Part shown: one piece after another, positions 8,630-16,812 of the stretch
How the letters are laid out: each line of letters opens with the position of its first letter
Numbering within the stretch: the first letter of the stretch is position 1
Assembly: GCA_963704035.1 (NCBI GenBank)
Contig: CAVPGR010000004.1
Coordinates: 1,674,001 to 1,738,000, forward strand
Origin: JAOSJL01 sp963704035
GTDB taxonomy: Bacteria; Actinomycetota; Acidimicrobiia; IMCC26256; JAOSJL01
DNA: 64,000 nt
Direction: 5' to 3'
Position numbers and translations under genes: made by a program
Notes under the pieces: model-generated
What the model saw: only the letters and a program-made list of their open reading frames with translations
Told to the model about the DNA's origin: nothing
Database searches by the model: none

Positions 8630-10609
8630 GTGACAGGACGGGACACCGAGGCTGACGAAACCTCCGAGGGCAACGCACCCGACGTGACCCGACGCGACGG
8701 GTCGGCCTCGTCGCGGCCACGACGGGTCTCCACCGTCTGGGCCTGGCTCCTCCTCGTCGTGCTTCTGGCCGCCACGTCCGCGGTCTTCTTCGCGCAACGC
8801 ACGAACCTCGAAGGCGCGCCGGAGAAGCGATTCGACGATGCAGTGGCCGAGATCAGTGGCCCGGAGTTCGAACAGAGCCTTGCCCCGTACGCGGAGTTCG
8901 TCGAGGAAATGGCCCGGCGAACGGAGGCCGGTGGCTTCACGCATGAAGAATTCGTGAAGTTCATCGACAGTGAGTTCGTGGCCACCCGTCTGCCTGCCAC
9001 GTACGTGGCGGTCGTGACCGAACGTGTTCCCCATGAGGATCTCGACGACTTCGCCGCGCGCCTTCGTTCTTTCGGACCCATCGAGAGCTGGGGAATTCGG
9101 CAGCCCGAGGTCTTGGATCCCAATGCTGAACAGCACGACCTGATCTTGTATTCGGCACCGGAGGGAGCTCGTGGAAATGCGGTCGGGCTCGACATCGGCA
9201 TCCTTCTCGCCGACGACGCGCTGGTCGATGTGGGTACGGACGCCACGATGTTCGGTGCCGTCGAGTACGCGCTGATCGAAGCGTTCGGGGACGGAGAGCT
9301 TCCCGACTCGGCCGACACGAAGCAGTGGCTGGGCATCGTCGGAACCACGATCAACAACTCCGACGGCACGCTCGAGGGTGTCGCCGCCGTCGTCGTGTAT
9401 CTCGACTCGTTGGTCAGCCCCATCGTCGATGCACATCCGGGGGTCGGTCTCGAGATCACGGGGAAGACGATCCCCATCCTCGATTTCGTCGAGGAAGAAG
9501 ACACGGTGTTGGTCACGGAGCCGGACGTGCCCGCGAGCGAGATCGTGAAATCGGGATTCTCGAGTGTCGAGACGGTGGACGTGCTGGGAACCCCTTGGAC
9601 CTTCACGTTCCGCGAGCTCGACGGGTTCACGAACGACCAGACGGGTGAGCAGTGGCTCTGGCTGGGCGCCGGCCTGCTCGTGAGCTTCCTGCTCTTCGGG
9701 CTCGTGTACTCGCAGTTGCGCGCCCGTGACCGTGCTCTCGACATGGTGGACGAGGCCACCGTCGAGATCCGCGCCACCGCCGACGAGCTGCGGGAATCAG
9801 AGGAGCGCTTCCGCTGCGCCTTCGAGGACGAGAAGCGTCTCGCGCAGCGTTTACGGGAAGCCGACGAGTTGAAGGCCGAGTTCATGTCGATGGCTTCACA
9901 CGAACTGCGAACGCCGCTGACTGCAGCCGCGGCGTTCGTGGACACGGTGCTCCTCCAATGGGACCGACTCGACGAGGAGAAGCGCAAGGAGCTTCTCGGG
10001 CGCGCGTCGGGCAACGCCAAGGAGCTCACCCGCCTCATCGACCAACTGCTGGCGTCGGTGCGGCTGGAGGACGATGCGATGGACGTCGAGCCCGAGACGC
10101 GCAACCTGTCGTCGTTGATCGACGACGTGACCGGGCCGATCGCTCCACTCCTGGCCGATCACGAGCTCGTCGTCGACGTGGACCCGTCCCTGCAGGTGCG
10201 CGCGGCACCCGAGGCCTTCTCCCACGTGTTGTCCAACCTGCTGACGAACGCCACCAAGTACTCCGATGCCGGAACGACGATCCGCGTGTCGGCGCGGCGT
10301 TCGAGTGGCACCGTGCGCGGCGACATGGTGGAGATCGCGGTGTCCGACAAGGGGTCGGGGATCCCACCCGCCGACCTCGACAGGGTCTTCGAACGCTTCT
10401 TCCAGTCCGCCGAGGGCAGGCGGTCGTCGCGCCGGGGAATGGGCGTCGGGCTCGCGATCGCGCGTCGCTACGTCGAAGCCCAGGGTGGAGAGATCCGTGC
10501 GGAAAGTACCGTCGGCGAGGGTTCGACGTTCACGTTCACTCTCCCCGCCGCCGGGTCGGCCGAACCCACGGGTGTCCCAGGGCATCAGGACGCGCCCGCT
10601 CGAACCTGA
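8630..10609 (+). CDS. membrane sensor histidine kinase with CHASE-like periplasmic domain
   Basis: A short cytoplasmic leader is followed by a first membrane helix (VWAWLLLVVLLAATSAVFFA), then about 300 extracellular residues with a CHASE-like pattern. A second helix (LWLGAGLLVSFLLFGLVYSQL) leads into a coiled coil. The HisKA domain follows with phospho-acceptor FMSMASHELRTPLT, then the ATPase domain: N box NLLTNATKYSD, G1 DKGSGIPPADLDRVFERFFQ (Asp, Gly) and G2 GMGVGLAIARRY. No response regulator is adjacent, so it is an orphan. The GTG 8630 start (VTGRDTEADE) is chosen because the open frame further upstream runs through the antisense of the MFS gene; the true start may differ slightly. Confidence 0.86.
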   Translation: MTGRDTEADETSEGNAPDVTRRDGSASSRPRRVSTVWAWLLLVVLLAATSAVFFAQRTNLEGAPEKRFDDAVAEISGPEFEQSLAPYAEFVEEMARRTEAGGFTHEEFVKFIDSEFVATRLPATYVAVVTERVPHEDLDDFAARLRSFGPIESWGIRQPEVLDPNAEQHDLILYSAPEGARGNAVGLDIGILLADDALVDVGTDATMFGAVEYALIEAFGDGELPDSADTKQWLGIVGTTINNSDGTLEGVAAVVVYLDSLVSPIVDAHPGVGLEITGKTIPILDFVEEEDTVLVTEPDVPASEIVKSGFSSVETVDVLGTPWTFTFRELDGFTNDQTGEQWLWLGAGLLVSFLLFGLVYSQLRARDRALDMVDEATVEIRATADELRESEERFRCAFEDEKRLAQRLREADELKAEFMSMASHELRTPLTAAAAFVDTVLLQWDRLDEEKRKELLGRASGNAKELTRLIDQLLASVRLEDDAMDVEPETRNLSSLIDDVTGPIAPLLADHELVVDVDPSLQVRAAPEAFSHVLSNLLTNATKYSDAGTTIRVSARRSSGTVRGDMVEIAVSDKGSGIPPADLDRVFERFFQSAEGRRSSRRGMGVGLAIARRYVEAQGGEIRAESTVGEGSTFTFTLPAAGSAEPTGVPGHQDAPART

Positions 10610-10611
10610 CC

Positions 10612-11404
10612 TCAGGCAGGCTCGAGGATCACGACGGGTTCGAGGCGGCCCGAGAAGCGACGGAACGCCGGAAGGAGAGCCGCGCCGGTGACCAGGATCA
10701 GAACTGCGTTGGCAAGCGCCCCTGCTGCGTCCCAGGCGAGCGAGGTGGCGACATAGAAAGACCAGTAGTGCGACAGGGTCTGGGCCAGACTCAGGTCCGG
10801 GTTCCAGGCGAGCGAACCATCTCCGATTGCAAACGGCCAGAACCACAGGTTGAGGATGGCCCCGTAGAGGAACCCCCACACCCACGCGTACGCAGCGAGA
10901 ACACCGATCTCCACATCGCGGGTCGAATCGCGCGGTCACGCGCCCGATCAGTCCGGCGCATCCACCCATCCACGCGAGGCCGAGCATCTGGAACGGAAGC
11001 CAGGGGCCGATGCCGCCGGTCAGGACCGCGGAGGTGGCCATCGAGGTGAGACCGAGGAGCAGCCCGAAACGCGGACCGAACGCCGCACCGGCCAGGATCA
11101 CGATGAAGAAGATGCCGCTCCCACCCCCCGGGAGGTCGAGGAGTCGGAGGAGGCCGCTGACGGCGGAGAGCACGCCGAGCACCGCGATCGTGGCGCCGTT
11201 CATCGTGCCACGGCGGACCTCGAGCGCGACCGCGACGACGACGAGTAGTCCGACCGCTGCGGCCACGATCGGCGCATCCCCGGCGTGACCCGTCCCCGGG
11301 ATGGCGTCCGCCGGGAGGAAGAACGGGTACAGGAACGCCGCGATACCCACAAGGACCGCGAGGAGATAGACGGTAGCGGGCCGAAGTGCGGATGCGGCCC
11401 TCAC
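10612..11404 (-). CDS. ECF transporter S (substrate-binding) component (frameshifted)
   Basis: This small hydrophobic protein is the specificity subunit of an energy-coupling factor transporter. The first part has about five membrane helices (VYLLAVLVGIAAFLYPFF at the start; GGGSGIFFIVILAGAAFGPRFG and WLPFQMLGLAWMGGCAGLIG typical of ECF S proteins). After GRVTARFD the frame shifts near 10915-10925 and continues EIGVLAAYAWVWGFLYG to the stop. Its GTG start (11404) overlaps the ATPase gene stop by 4 bases. Adjacency to a cobalamin riboswitch and transcobalamin-like proteins suggests vitamin B12 (CbrT-like) as substrate. That is inference; the sequence alone does not fix the vitamin. Confidence 0.8.
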
Positions 11405-13026
11405 GGCGTCGCTCCCGAGTCGAGCGCGCGCTCGACCTCGTGCACCGTCAGGAACGGCGGAAGGACGCGCAGCGTCTGCGGAGCGAACAGCGATCCGGCG
11501 AGGACGTCCACCGCGTCGCCCGCCGCCACGATCTCACCGTCACCGAGCACCAGCGCCCGCGTGGCGACCCGTGCCGCCAGTTCCACGTCGTGCGTCGCGA
11601 GCACGACGGCGCCACCCCCGAGCGCATGCTCGCGAATAGCGTGCTCGAGCGCGGTCCGGGACCCCGCATCCATTCCCCGGGTCGGCTCGTCCAGGAGAAG
11701 GAGCGGTGCTCCGCCCACGGCGACGGTCGCGATCGCCGCGCGTTGACGCTCTCCGGCCGACAGTGACCGCGGATGGCGCTGCGCCAAGTCCGACAGGCCC
11801 AACGCGTCGAGCCAGTGGCCGACGAGGTCCGCGTGGCCGTCGGAGGTGGCGTGGCTTCCGCCTGTGAGGCGGAGTGTCTCTTCCAGTTCCTCCGCCACGC
11901 TGGGTCGGAAGAGCATGGCGTTGGGATCCTGCGGTACGTACGCGACCCGCGAGTCGCGGGTGACCGACCCGGCGTGCGCGTCGTGGAGACCCGCGAGAGT
12001 GAGCAGGAGGCTGGACTTCCCGCTGCCGTTGCGTCCGAGAACGACGACGACCTCGCCCGCTCTCACGGTCAGGTCGACCTTCCGGAGCACCCGGGAGCTT
12101 CCGCGTCGGATCTCCAGACCCTGCGCAACGAGAAGCGCGTCGCCCGGAGTAGGTGTCGTCGTCGGCTCGATCTCGCCCTTTGACAGATAGCGGATTGGCG
12201 GCGTCGCGACCGCGCGTGCCCGGGCACGAGCTTCCTTCACGGTGAGCGGCAGCGGGTCCCAACCGAGCAGTCGCCCGAGATGTGTCACCGTCGGAGCACC
12301 CGGGTAGTCGACGATTGTCGCAGCAGGGTCACCGAGGGCTGCGATCGCCGCGGGTTCTCCGTCGTCACGTCGCAGGACCGCGACGCGGTCCGCCATCGGT
12401 GCCGCGCGCTCGAGGCGGTGTTCGGCGAGCAGCACCGTGGTCCCGAGATCTGCGTTCAGCCTTCCCAACGCAGCGAGCACGTCGTCGGCGCCCTGCGGAT
12501 CGAGCTCGGAGGTGGGTTCGTCCAGAACGAGAACGTCCGGAGCGGTCGCCAGCGCCCCGGCGACGGCGACCCGTTGGCGCTCTCCTCCCGACAGGGAGGC
12601 AGGTGAGCGGCCGCGCAGATGGGCGATACCCAGTGCGTCGAGAACCTCCTCCACCCGGCGTCGCATCGCCACGGGCTCGGAGCCGAGGTTCTCCAGGCCG
12701 AAGGCGATGTCCTGTTCGACCCGGTCGACCACGAACTGGGCCTCCGGATCCTGGTGGACGAATCCGACGACGTCGGCGAGATCTCGTGGCGAGCAGCGAC
12801 GCGTCGACCGGTCCGCCACGACGACGTCGCCACGGAAGGTGCCGCCGGTGGTGTGGGGAACCAGGCCGTTCGTGCAACGGAGCATGGTGGACTTGCCGGA
12901 TCCCGAGGACCCGACCACGAGCAGGACCTCACCCCCCTCGATCGTGAGGTCGAGGTCCGCCAGTACCGGGAAGTCCTCGCGACCCGGGTAGGCCACACCG
13001 ACCGAGCGGAACTCGACACTGCTCAC
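11401..13026 (-). CDS. ECF transporter A component, duplicated ATPase
   Basis: A single 541-residue chain carries two ABC ATPase domains, as in EcfA1-EcfA2 fusions. Domain 1 has Walker A VGSSGSGKST (about 37-46), the Q loop VGFVHQDPEAQF, signature LSGGERQRVA, Walker B VLVLDEPTSELD and switch LLAEHR. Domain 2 has Walker A LGRNGSGKSS, Q loop VPQDPNAMLF, a modified signature LSAGERQRAA, Walker B LLLLDEPTRGMD and switch LATHD. Both domains look catalytically complete. It overlaps the T-component stop by 4 bases upstream and the S-component start by 4 bases downstream, so the order in the operon is T-A-S. Confidence 0.93.
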   Translation of the reverse strand: MSSVEFRSVGVAYPGREDFPVLADLDLTIEGGEVLLVVGSSGSGKSTMLRCTNGLVPHTTGGTFRGDVVVADRSTRRCSPRDLADVVGFVHQDPEAQFVVDRVEQDIAFGLENLGSEPVAMRRRVEEVLDALGIAHLRGRSPASLSGGERQRVAVAGALATAPDVLVLDEPTSELDPQGADDVLAALGRLNADLGTTVLLAEHRLERAAPMADRVAVLRRDDGEPAAIAALGDPAATIVDYPGAPTVTHLGRLLGWDPLPLTVKEARARARAVATPPIRYLSKGEIEPTTTPTPGDALLVAQGLEIRRGSSRVLRKVDLTVRAGEVVVVLGRNGSGKSSLLLTLAGLHDAHAGSVTRDSRVAYVPQDPNAMLFRPSVAEELEETLRLTGGSHATSDGHADLVGHWLDALGLSDLAQRHPRSLSAGERQRAAIATVAVGGAPLLLLDEPTRGMDAGSRTALEHAIREHALGGGAVVLATHDVELAARVATRALVLGDGEIVAAGDAVDVLAGSLFAPQTLRVLPPFLTVHEVERALDSGATP

Positions 13027-14198
13027 GAGCTGAGCTCCGCGGCCGGTCGGTTCGCTGCGCCGGCGCCACGTGGCGTCATGTCGTCGCCCGACTCGGCCTC
13101 GGCCGGTTCGTCACGACGTGTTTCGACTCGGCGGGGCGCGGCCACAAGAGGCACGGCCAAGAGGAGCAGCGTCACGACGACGGCGGCGTTCACGGTGGGG
13201 AACGTGAGCGGGTACGCACTCCAGCGCAACGAATTCTCGCCGGCTATCGAGAAGATCGCCACGATCGCGGGTGTGGCCAGCGCCGTGGTCATCACGAACA
13301 GGTCGATTCCTGTGAGGCGCCGGCTGCGGTAACGCGTGCGACGTACGGATCGGGATGATCCGACCACCGCGGTCACGAGGAGCAGAACACCTCCGAGAGC
13401 GAGTGACGCGGCGACGACATTCTCGCGTCCGACCAGGGCCACGAATGCGCCACCGAGCATCAGGAGAGCGCCGACCCCGCACCAGGCCGCCACATGGTCG
13501 GCGCGTGTCGGCTCGAGCCGGGCAAAGCCCCGCGAGTCCATCGACTCCGCGAGGTGTACAGCACGTTCCATCCCGGTTTCGAGAACCGGCAGTGTGTTGC
13601 GCAGCCACCGCCCCCGTCGCACCGGACGCCCTCCGGTGCGCGCGCGGTCGGCCAGTCGAACGTCGTGCACCGCGGTCACCGTCGACGGTGCGAAAGCCAG
13701 GGCCACCGTCACGATGAGCCCGGGCTCGTAGAACGACCGGGGCGCGGCCTGCACGAGCTCGTAGTGCGACACCACCGCGTTGAACGCTCCGAACGCCGCG
13801 ATGAGCCCGACGATCGCGAAACCCTCGGCCGCGGACTGGAGGATCACCTCCGACTCGACCGACCCTCCGACGGTGAATCCACCGACCAGGCGGGGCAATG
13901 TGACCTCGGGAAGCGTGAACAATGCCTGACCGGCGCCGTGTGCGGTCAGCATCGTCAGAACGATCCGGATCACAGCGAAACTCGCGCCGAGAGCCAGGAA
14001 GGCCGGAAACGCGCGGGCAAGCGCGCTGTCGCGCCCGTGCACCTGCACGACCAACGCGGAGAGCAGGATCACCACGACGACGTAGACGGGGCTGGGCGCC
14101 AGCTGCACGGTCGTGCCGGCAGCGATCGCCCACACCAGCCAGGTCACCGCGTGAAAGGAGTTCCGGTCGTCCACCGCCGTTACTGTCGCACGCGTCAC
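13023..14198 (-). CDS. ECF transporter T component (CbiQ/EcfT family)
   Basis: This is the membrane-embedded coupling subunit of the ECF transporter. It has several hydrophobic segments (VYVVVVILLSALVV, AFPAFLALGASFAVIRIVL, IDLFVMTTALATPAIVAIF), and the coupling-helix signature of EcfT appears as LAESMDSRGFAR, matching the family A-R-G pattern. The C-terminus is a charged tail. The start is uncertain: GTG 14198 (VTRATVTAVDD) or GTG 14174 (VDDRNSFH). An even longer reading would run into the riboswitch on the other strand. It is the first gene of the T-A-S operon and is divergent from the riboswitch-controlled gene at 14499. Confidence 0.88.
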   Translation of the reverse strand: MTRATVTAVDDRNSFHAVTWLVWAIAAGTTVQLAPSPVYVVVVILLSALVVQVHGRDSALARAFPAFLALGASFAVIRIVLTMLTAHGAGQALFTLPEVTLPRLVGGFTVGGSVESEVILQSAAEGFAIVGLIAAFGAFNAVVSHYELVQAAPRSFYEPGLIVTVALAFAPSTVTAVHDVRLADRARTGGRPVRRGRWLRNTLPVLETGMERAVHLAESMDSRGFARLEPTRADHVAAWCGVGALLMLGGAFVALVGRENVVAASLALGGVLLLVTAVVGSSRSVRRTRYRSRRLTGIDLFVMTTALATPAIVAIFSIAGENSLRWSAYPLTFPTVNAAVVVTLLLLAVPLVAAPRRVETRRDEPAEAESGDDMTPRGAGAANRPAAELSS

Positions 14199-14287
14199 GA
14201 GTGGCGGCCCGAGCGGGCGGGACCGGGTCAACTGGCGGGCCGGCAGAAGGCGGCCTACGCTCCGGGCTGTCGAGGAGTGCACGTACC

Positions 14288-14410
14288 CGGAAGTACGTGC
14301 CACCCCGTATCAGCGGGGTGGGGGAAGCCGGTGAGAGTCCGGCGCTGACCCGCAGCTGTAACCGACTCGAACGCCAGTGTTCGGGCGGGAGCCAGGAGAC
14401 CCACCTCGTC
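14288..14410 (+). ncRNA. cobalamin (B12) riboswitch
   Basis: The leader contains the conserved B12-element core on the plus strand. GGGGAAGCCGGTGAGAGTCC (14321-14340) is followed by GCTGACCCGCAGCTGTAACC and by GAGCCAGGAGACCCACC (14389-14405), in the order and spacing of the family. A hairpin CCACCCCGT-ATCAG-CGGGGTGG lies at the 5' side (about 14300-14321). It sits 90 bases upstream of the ATG at 14499 and can act only on plus-strand transcripts, that is on the two exported proteins, not on the divergent ECF operon. Exact ends are approximate. Confidence 0.93.
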
Positions 14411-14496
14411 CACCGGGTTCGCCCGGTGATCCGTCAGCGGTCCGCCTTCGGGCGGCGACACAGGGTCCTCGTGGAACCGGGGCCTACGGAGGTGGG
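14400..14496 (+). promoter_or_regulatory. riboswitch expression platform with possible Shine-Dalgarno pairing
   Basis: The ribosome binding site GAGGTGGG (14489-14496, just before ATG 14499) is an exact reverse complement of CCCACCTC at 14400-14407, which is the 3' edge of the riboswitch core. The same CCACC can also pair with GGTGG at 14317-14321. Two strong TTCG-loop hairpins lie between (14411-14428, CACCGGG-TTCG-CCCGGTG; and 14441-14455, CCGCC-TTCG-GGCGG). This suggests translational control by alternative pairing. The pairing is seen in the sequence; its use in vivo and its direction are inference. Confidence 0.55.
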
Positions 14497-14498
14497 AG

Positions 14499-15744
14499 AT
14501 GTCCCGTCGATTGTTCATTCCCGCGCTGTTCGAGCGCGCTCGTCTGTGTGGCCTGGTCTCTGCCGCTGAGTGCGGCATCTCCCGAAAACGAGGCATCGGC
14601 CGACGCAGCCGTGTCCTACTTCGCGGCCACTCAACTCCCATCGGGCGGTTGGGACACGTCGGATCCGGCCGACTTCAGCTGTGGGTTCTCCACCGTTGAC
14701 GTCGCGCTGGCAATCGTGCAGGCAGGCCAGACCGGGCCATCCTGGAGCGCCACCGAGGCGGACGCGGCCGTTGCCGGTGTCAGCACGGGCGGCGACTCGG
14801 CGTGGGACTACCTCGACGAGCAGGCCGAGGGTCTCTGTGGTACCCCGAGCGTCGGCAAGGCCGCTCAGATGATCATCCTCGCTGTCGCGACCGACCATGA
14901 TCCCGGCGCCTTCGACCCCGCGGGCGACGGAACGCCGGTCGATCTCGTCGCGATACTCGACGCCGGGATCGGTGACGGTTCCTACGGGTCGATCTACACC
15001 GCCCCTTTCGCGGCCGGAGCGAACATCGCTCTGGGTCGCAGCGTTCCTGCGGCGACGGTCGACTGGTTGTTGGCCCAGCAGAATCCCGACGGTGGGTTCG
15101 AGACCGGATTCGGTGCCGACTCCGACTCGACGGCACTCACCATCGTGGCGCTCGTGGCCGGAGGGGTATCTCCTTCGAGCGACCCAATCCAGAATGCGCT
15201 CGGCTTTCTGGCTTCACTCCGCAACGACGATGGTGGCTTCACATCGTTCGCGCCCGGCGATCCGTCGAGTCCCAACTCGACCGGACTCGTGATCCTCGGT
15301 GTGACCGCAGCAGGCTACGACGTGAACGAAGCCTGCTGGTCCGGCGTCGCCGAGAGCGACTACGTGTCGCCCGACCAGTACCTCCGCAGTACGCAAGCGG
15401 CCGATGGCAGTTGGTCAGGTTTCTCACCGGTGTTCGCCAGTGCTCAGGCGGTTCAGGGTCTTCTCCGTTCCTACCTCCCGTCCGTGGTCGGACCCGCGAT
15501 TCCGTGCGAACTCACCGTCGGCGACCCCGGACCTCCCGGCGGCCCTGACAATCCCGCCGATGATCCACCGACCGGTGATCCGGGCGAGGCGCAGGTCGGT
15601 GGCGACACGGAGGTGCCCGCCACACCTGCAACGCTTCCCGCGACCGGTCTCGGTCCGGTCACGACGGTCGGCCTCATGGCCGCTGCGCTGCTCATCCTCC
15701 TCGGAACCGTCACCGTTCTCACATCACGGCGCGTCCGGATCTAG
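14499..15744 (+). CDS. secreted transcobalamin-alpha-like alpha/alpha-barrel protein with LPATG anchor (frameshifted)
   Basis: An exported protein of about 415 residues. A signal peptide starts MSRRLFIPALF and, after a frameshift near 14530-14540, continues ALVCVAWSLPLSAASPE. The body contains repeated QxxxGGW/F units (TQLPSGGWDTSD, AQQNPDGGFETGFG, LRNDDGGFTSF, TQAADGSWSGF), as in prenyltransferase-like alpha/alpha toroids. This is also the fold of the alpha domain of transcobalamin and intrinsic factor. After a Pro/Gly/Asp linker the C-terminus reads LPATG, a hydrophobic helix, then RRVRI: a sortase-type cell-wall sorting signal. It is controlled by the B12 riboswitch and followed 2 bases later by the DUF4430 gene. 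B12 binding on the cell surface is inference. Confidence 0.8.
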
Positions 15745-15746
15745 CT

Positions 15747-16682
15747 GTGCGGCGCCTGATCCTCGTGGTCGCCGTTGCCGGGCTTCTCGTCGCCGGTGTC
15801 CTCGCATCGCCGGAGTCGCCCGAGCGTGGGGTGCTCGATTCCGCCGGATTGCGCCTCGATGCTGCCGCGGCGGCAGGGTCGAACAGGGCAGGTGTGATCA
15901 TCGACGACGGCAGCTCGGTGCGCCGCGTGTGTATACGTTTCAACGGGACGCTCACCGGTGTGGAGGCGCTGCAGCGCGCCGCGAGTGCCACCGTGGCACC
16001 GTTCGGTGGTCTCGGCGTCGCCGTCTGCGGGATCAACGGAGTCGGGTGTCCCGGAGACAACTCCTGTCTGACATGCCAGCAGCCGAAGTTCTGGTCCTAC
16101 TCACGAGCGACGTCGGGATCGACGTCGTTCAGCGTCGCGTCAAGCGGCGCATCGGGATCCACGGTGCGCAACGGCGACGTCGAGGGATGGCGTTGGGGCG
16201 GAGGAAAGCCCGCCCACGTGTCGGCGGCGAAGATCTGCGGTGAGGCCGCGGCGCCACCCCCGGTGTCTGCCTCACCCCCACCTCTGTCGAACGGCGGAAA
16301 CGGTGGGGGCGGGGGAGGCGGTCCCGCGCAAGAGGCACCGGGATCCGGAGGTGGCTCCGGAACCGGCTCGACGACCGGGGGGTCGGCGTCCACGGGTCCG
16401 GCCGTTCAGGGCGAGCAGGCCACGACCGACAAGGATGCCGAGACGGCGGAACGTTCCGAGTCGGCCGACGCGACCACGACGACGGCCGAGGACGAGTCGC
16501 CTGATGACGACACCTCGACCGGCGGAGACGACGACGGTTCCGAGGACGCGCTGGCAGGTTCGGGGGCCACGGCGTCCGACACGTCGTCACCAGGCTCCGT
16601 GGTCGGTCTCCTGGTTCTCGGCGCCGTCCTCGTCGGTGCCGCGGTGGCATTCGTCCTGCTGAGACGTCGCTCCCGCGCATAG
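15747..16682 (+). CDS. membrane-anchored DUF4430 (transcobalamin beta-like) protein
   Basis: A 311-residue exported protein starting at GTG 15747 with signal peptide LILVVAVAGLLVAGVLA. Residues about 45-155 resemble DUF4430, the domain equivalent to the small C-terminal domain of transcobalamin: GVIIDDGSSV, TGVEALQRA, a four-Cys stretch CGINGVGCPGDNSCLTC, then FWSYSRAT and a VRNGDVEGWRWGGG ending. A long low-complexity Gly/Ser/Thr/Asp linker leads to a C-terminal membrane helix (VVGLLVLGAVLVGAAVAFVLL) and RRRSRA. It lies 2 bases after the alpha-barrel gene, in the same riboswitch-controlled transcript. Together they could form a two-protein B12 trap handing cobalamin to the ECF transporter (inference). 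Confidence 0.78.
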   Translation: MRRLILVVAVAGLLVAGVLASPESPERGVLDSAGLRLDAAAAAGSNRAGVIIDDGSSVRRVCIRFNGTLTGVEALQRAASATVAPFGGLGVAVCGINGVGCPGDNSCLTCQQPKFWSYSRATSGSTSFSVASSGASGSTVRNGDVEGWRWGGGKPAHVSAAKICGEAAAPPPVSASPPPLSNGGNGGGGGGGPAQEAPGSGGGSGTGSTTGGSASTGPAVQGEQATTDKDAETAERSESADATTTTAEDESPDDDTSTGGDDDGSEDALAGSGATASDTSSPGSVVGLLVLGAVLVGAAVAFVLLRRRSRA

Positions 16683-16689
16683 CGGGCTG

Positions 16690-16797
16690 CAATGGGACCC
16701 GAAACGAGGATCAGCAGCGCAGGTATCCTGCGCTGCCCGAGTTGAGGCAATGGGACCCGAAACGAGGATCAGCAGCGCAGGTATCCTGCGCTGCCCG
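16690..16797. repeat. tandem pair of 50-bp hairpin repeats
   Basis: Two identical 50-bp units lie at 16690-16739 and 16748-16797, separated by 8 bases. Each starts CAATGGGACCCG and contains a perfect 10-bp inverted repeat GCAGCGCAGG-TAT-CCTGCGCTGC (16714-16736 and 16772-16794). They fill the gap between the DUF4430 gene and the GH15 gene. There is no T-run, so a simple intrinsic terminator is doubtful. A diverged third copy is at 32001-32049. Confidence 0.9.
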
Positions 16798-16812
16798 GCA
16801 GCGAGGACTTGA

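Noticed and set aside
14204..14303. ECF T component starting inside the riboswitch region
   Set aside because: The longer reading has no membrane or family features and overlaps the conserved aptamer; GTG 14198 or 14174 is preferred.
16714..16794. The two 16.7-kb hairpins as ordinary intrinsic terminators
   Set aside because: There is no T-run, the unit repeats with its flanks, and a covarying third copy lies upstream of a gene start, so a repeat family fits better, though a termination role is not excluded.
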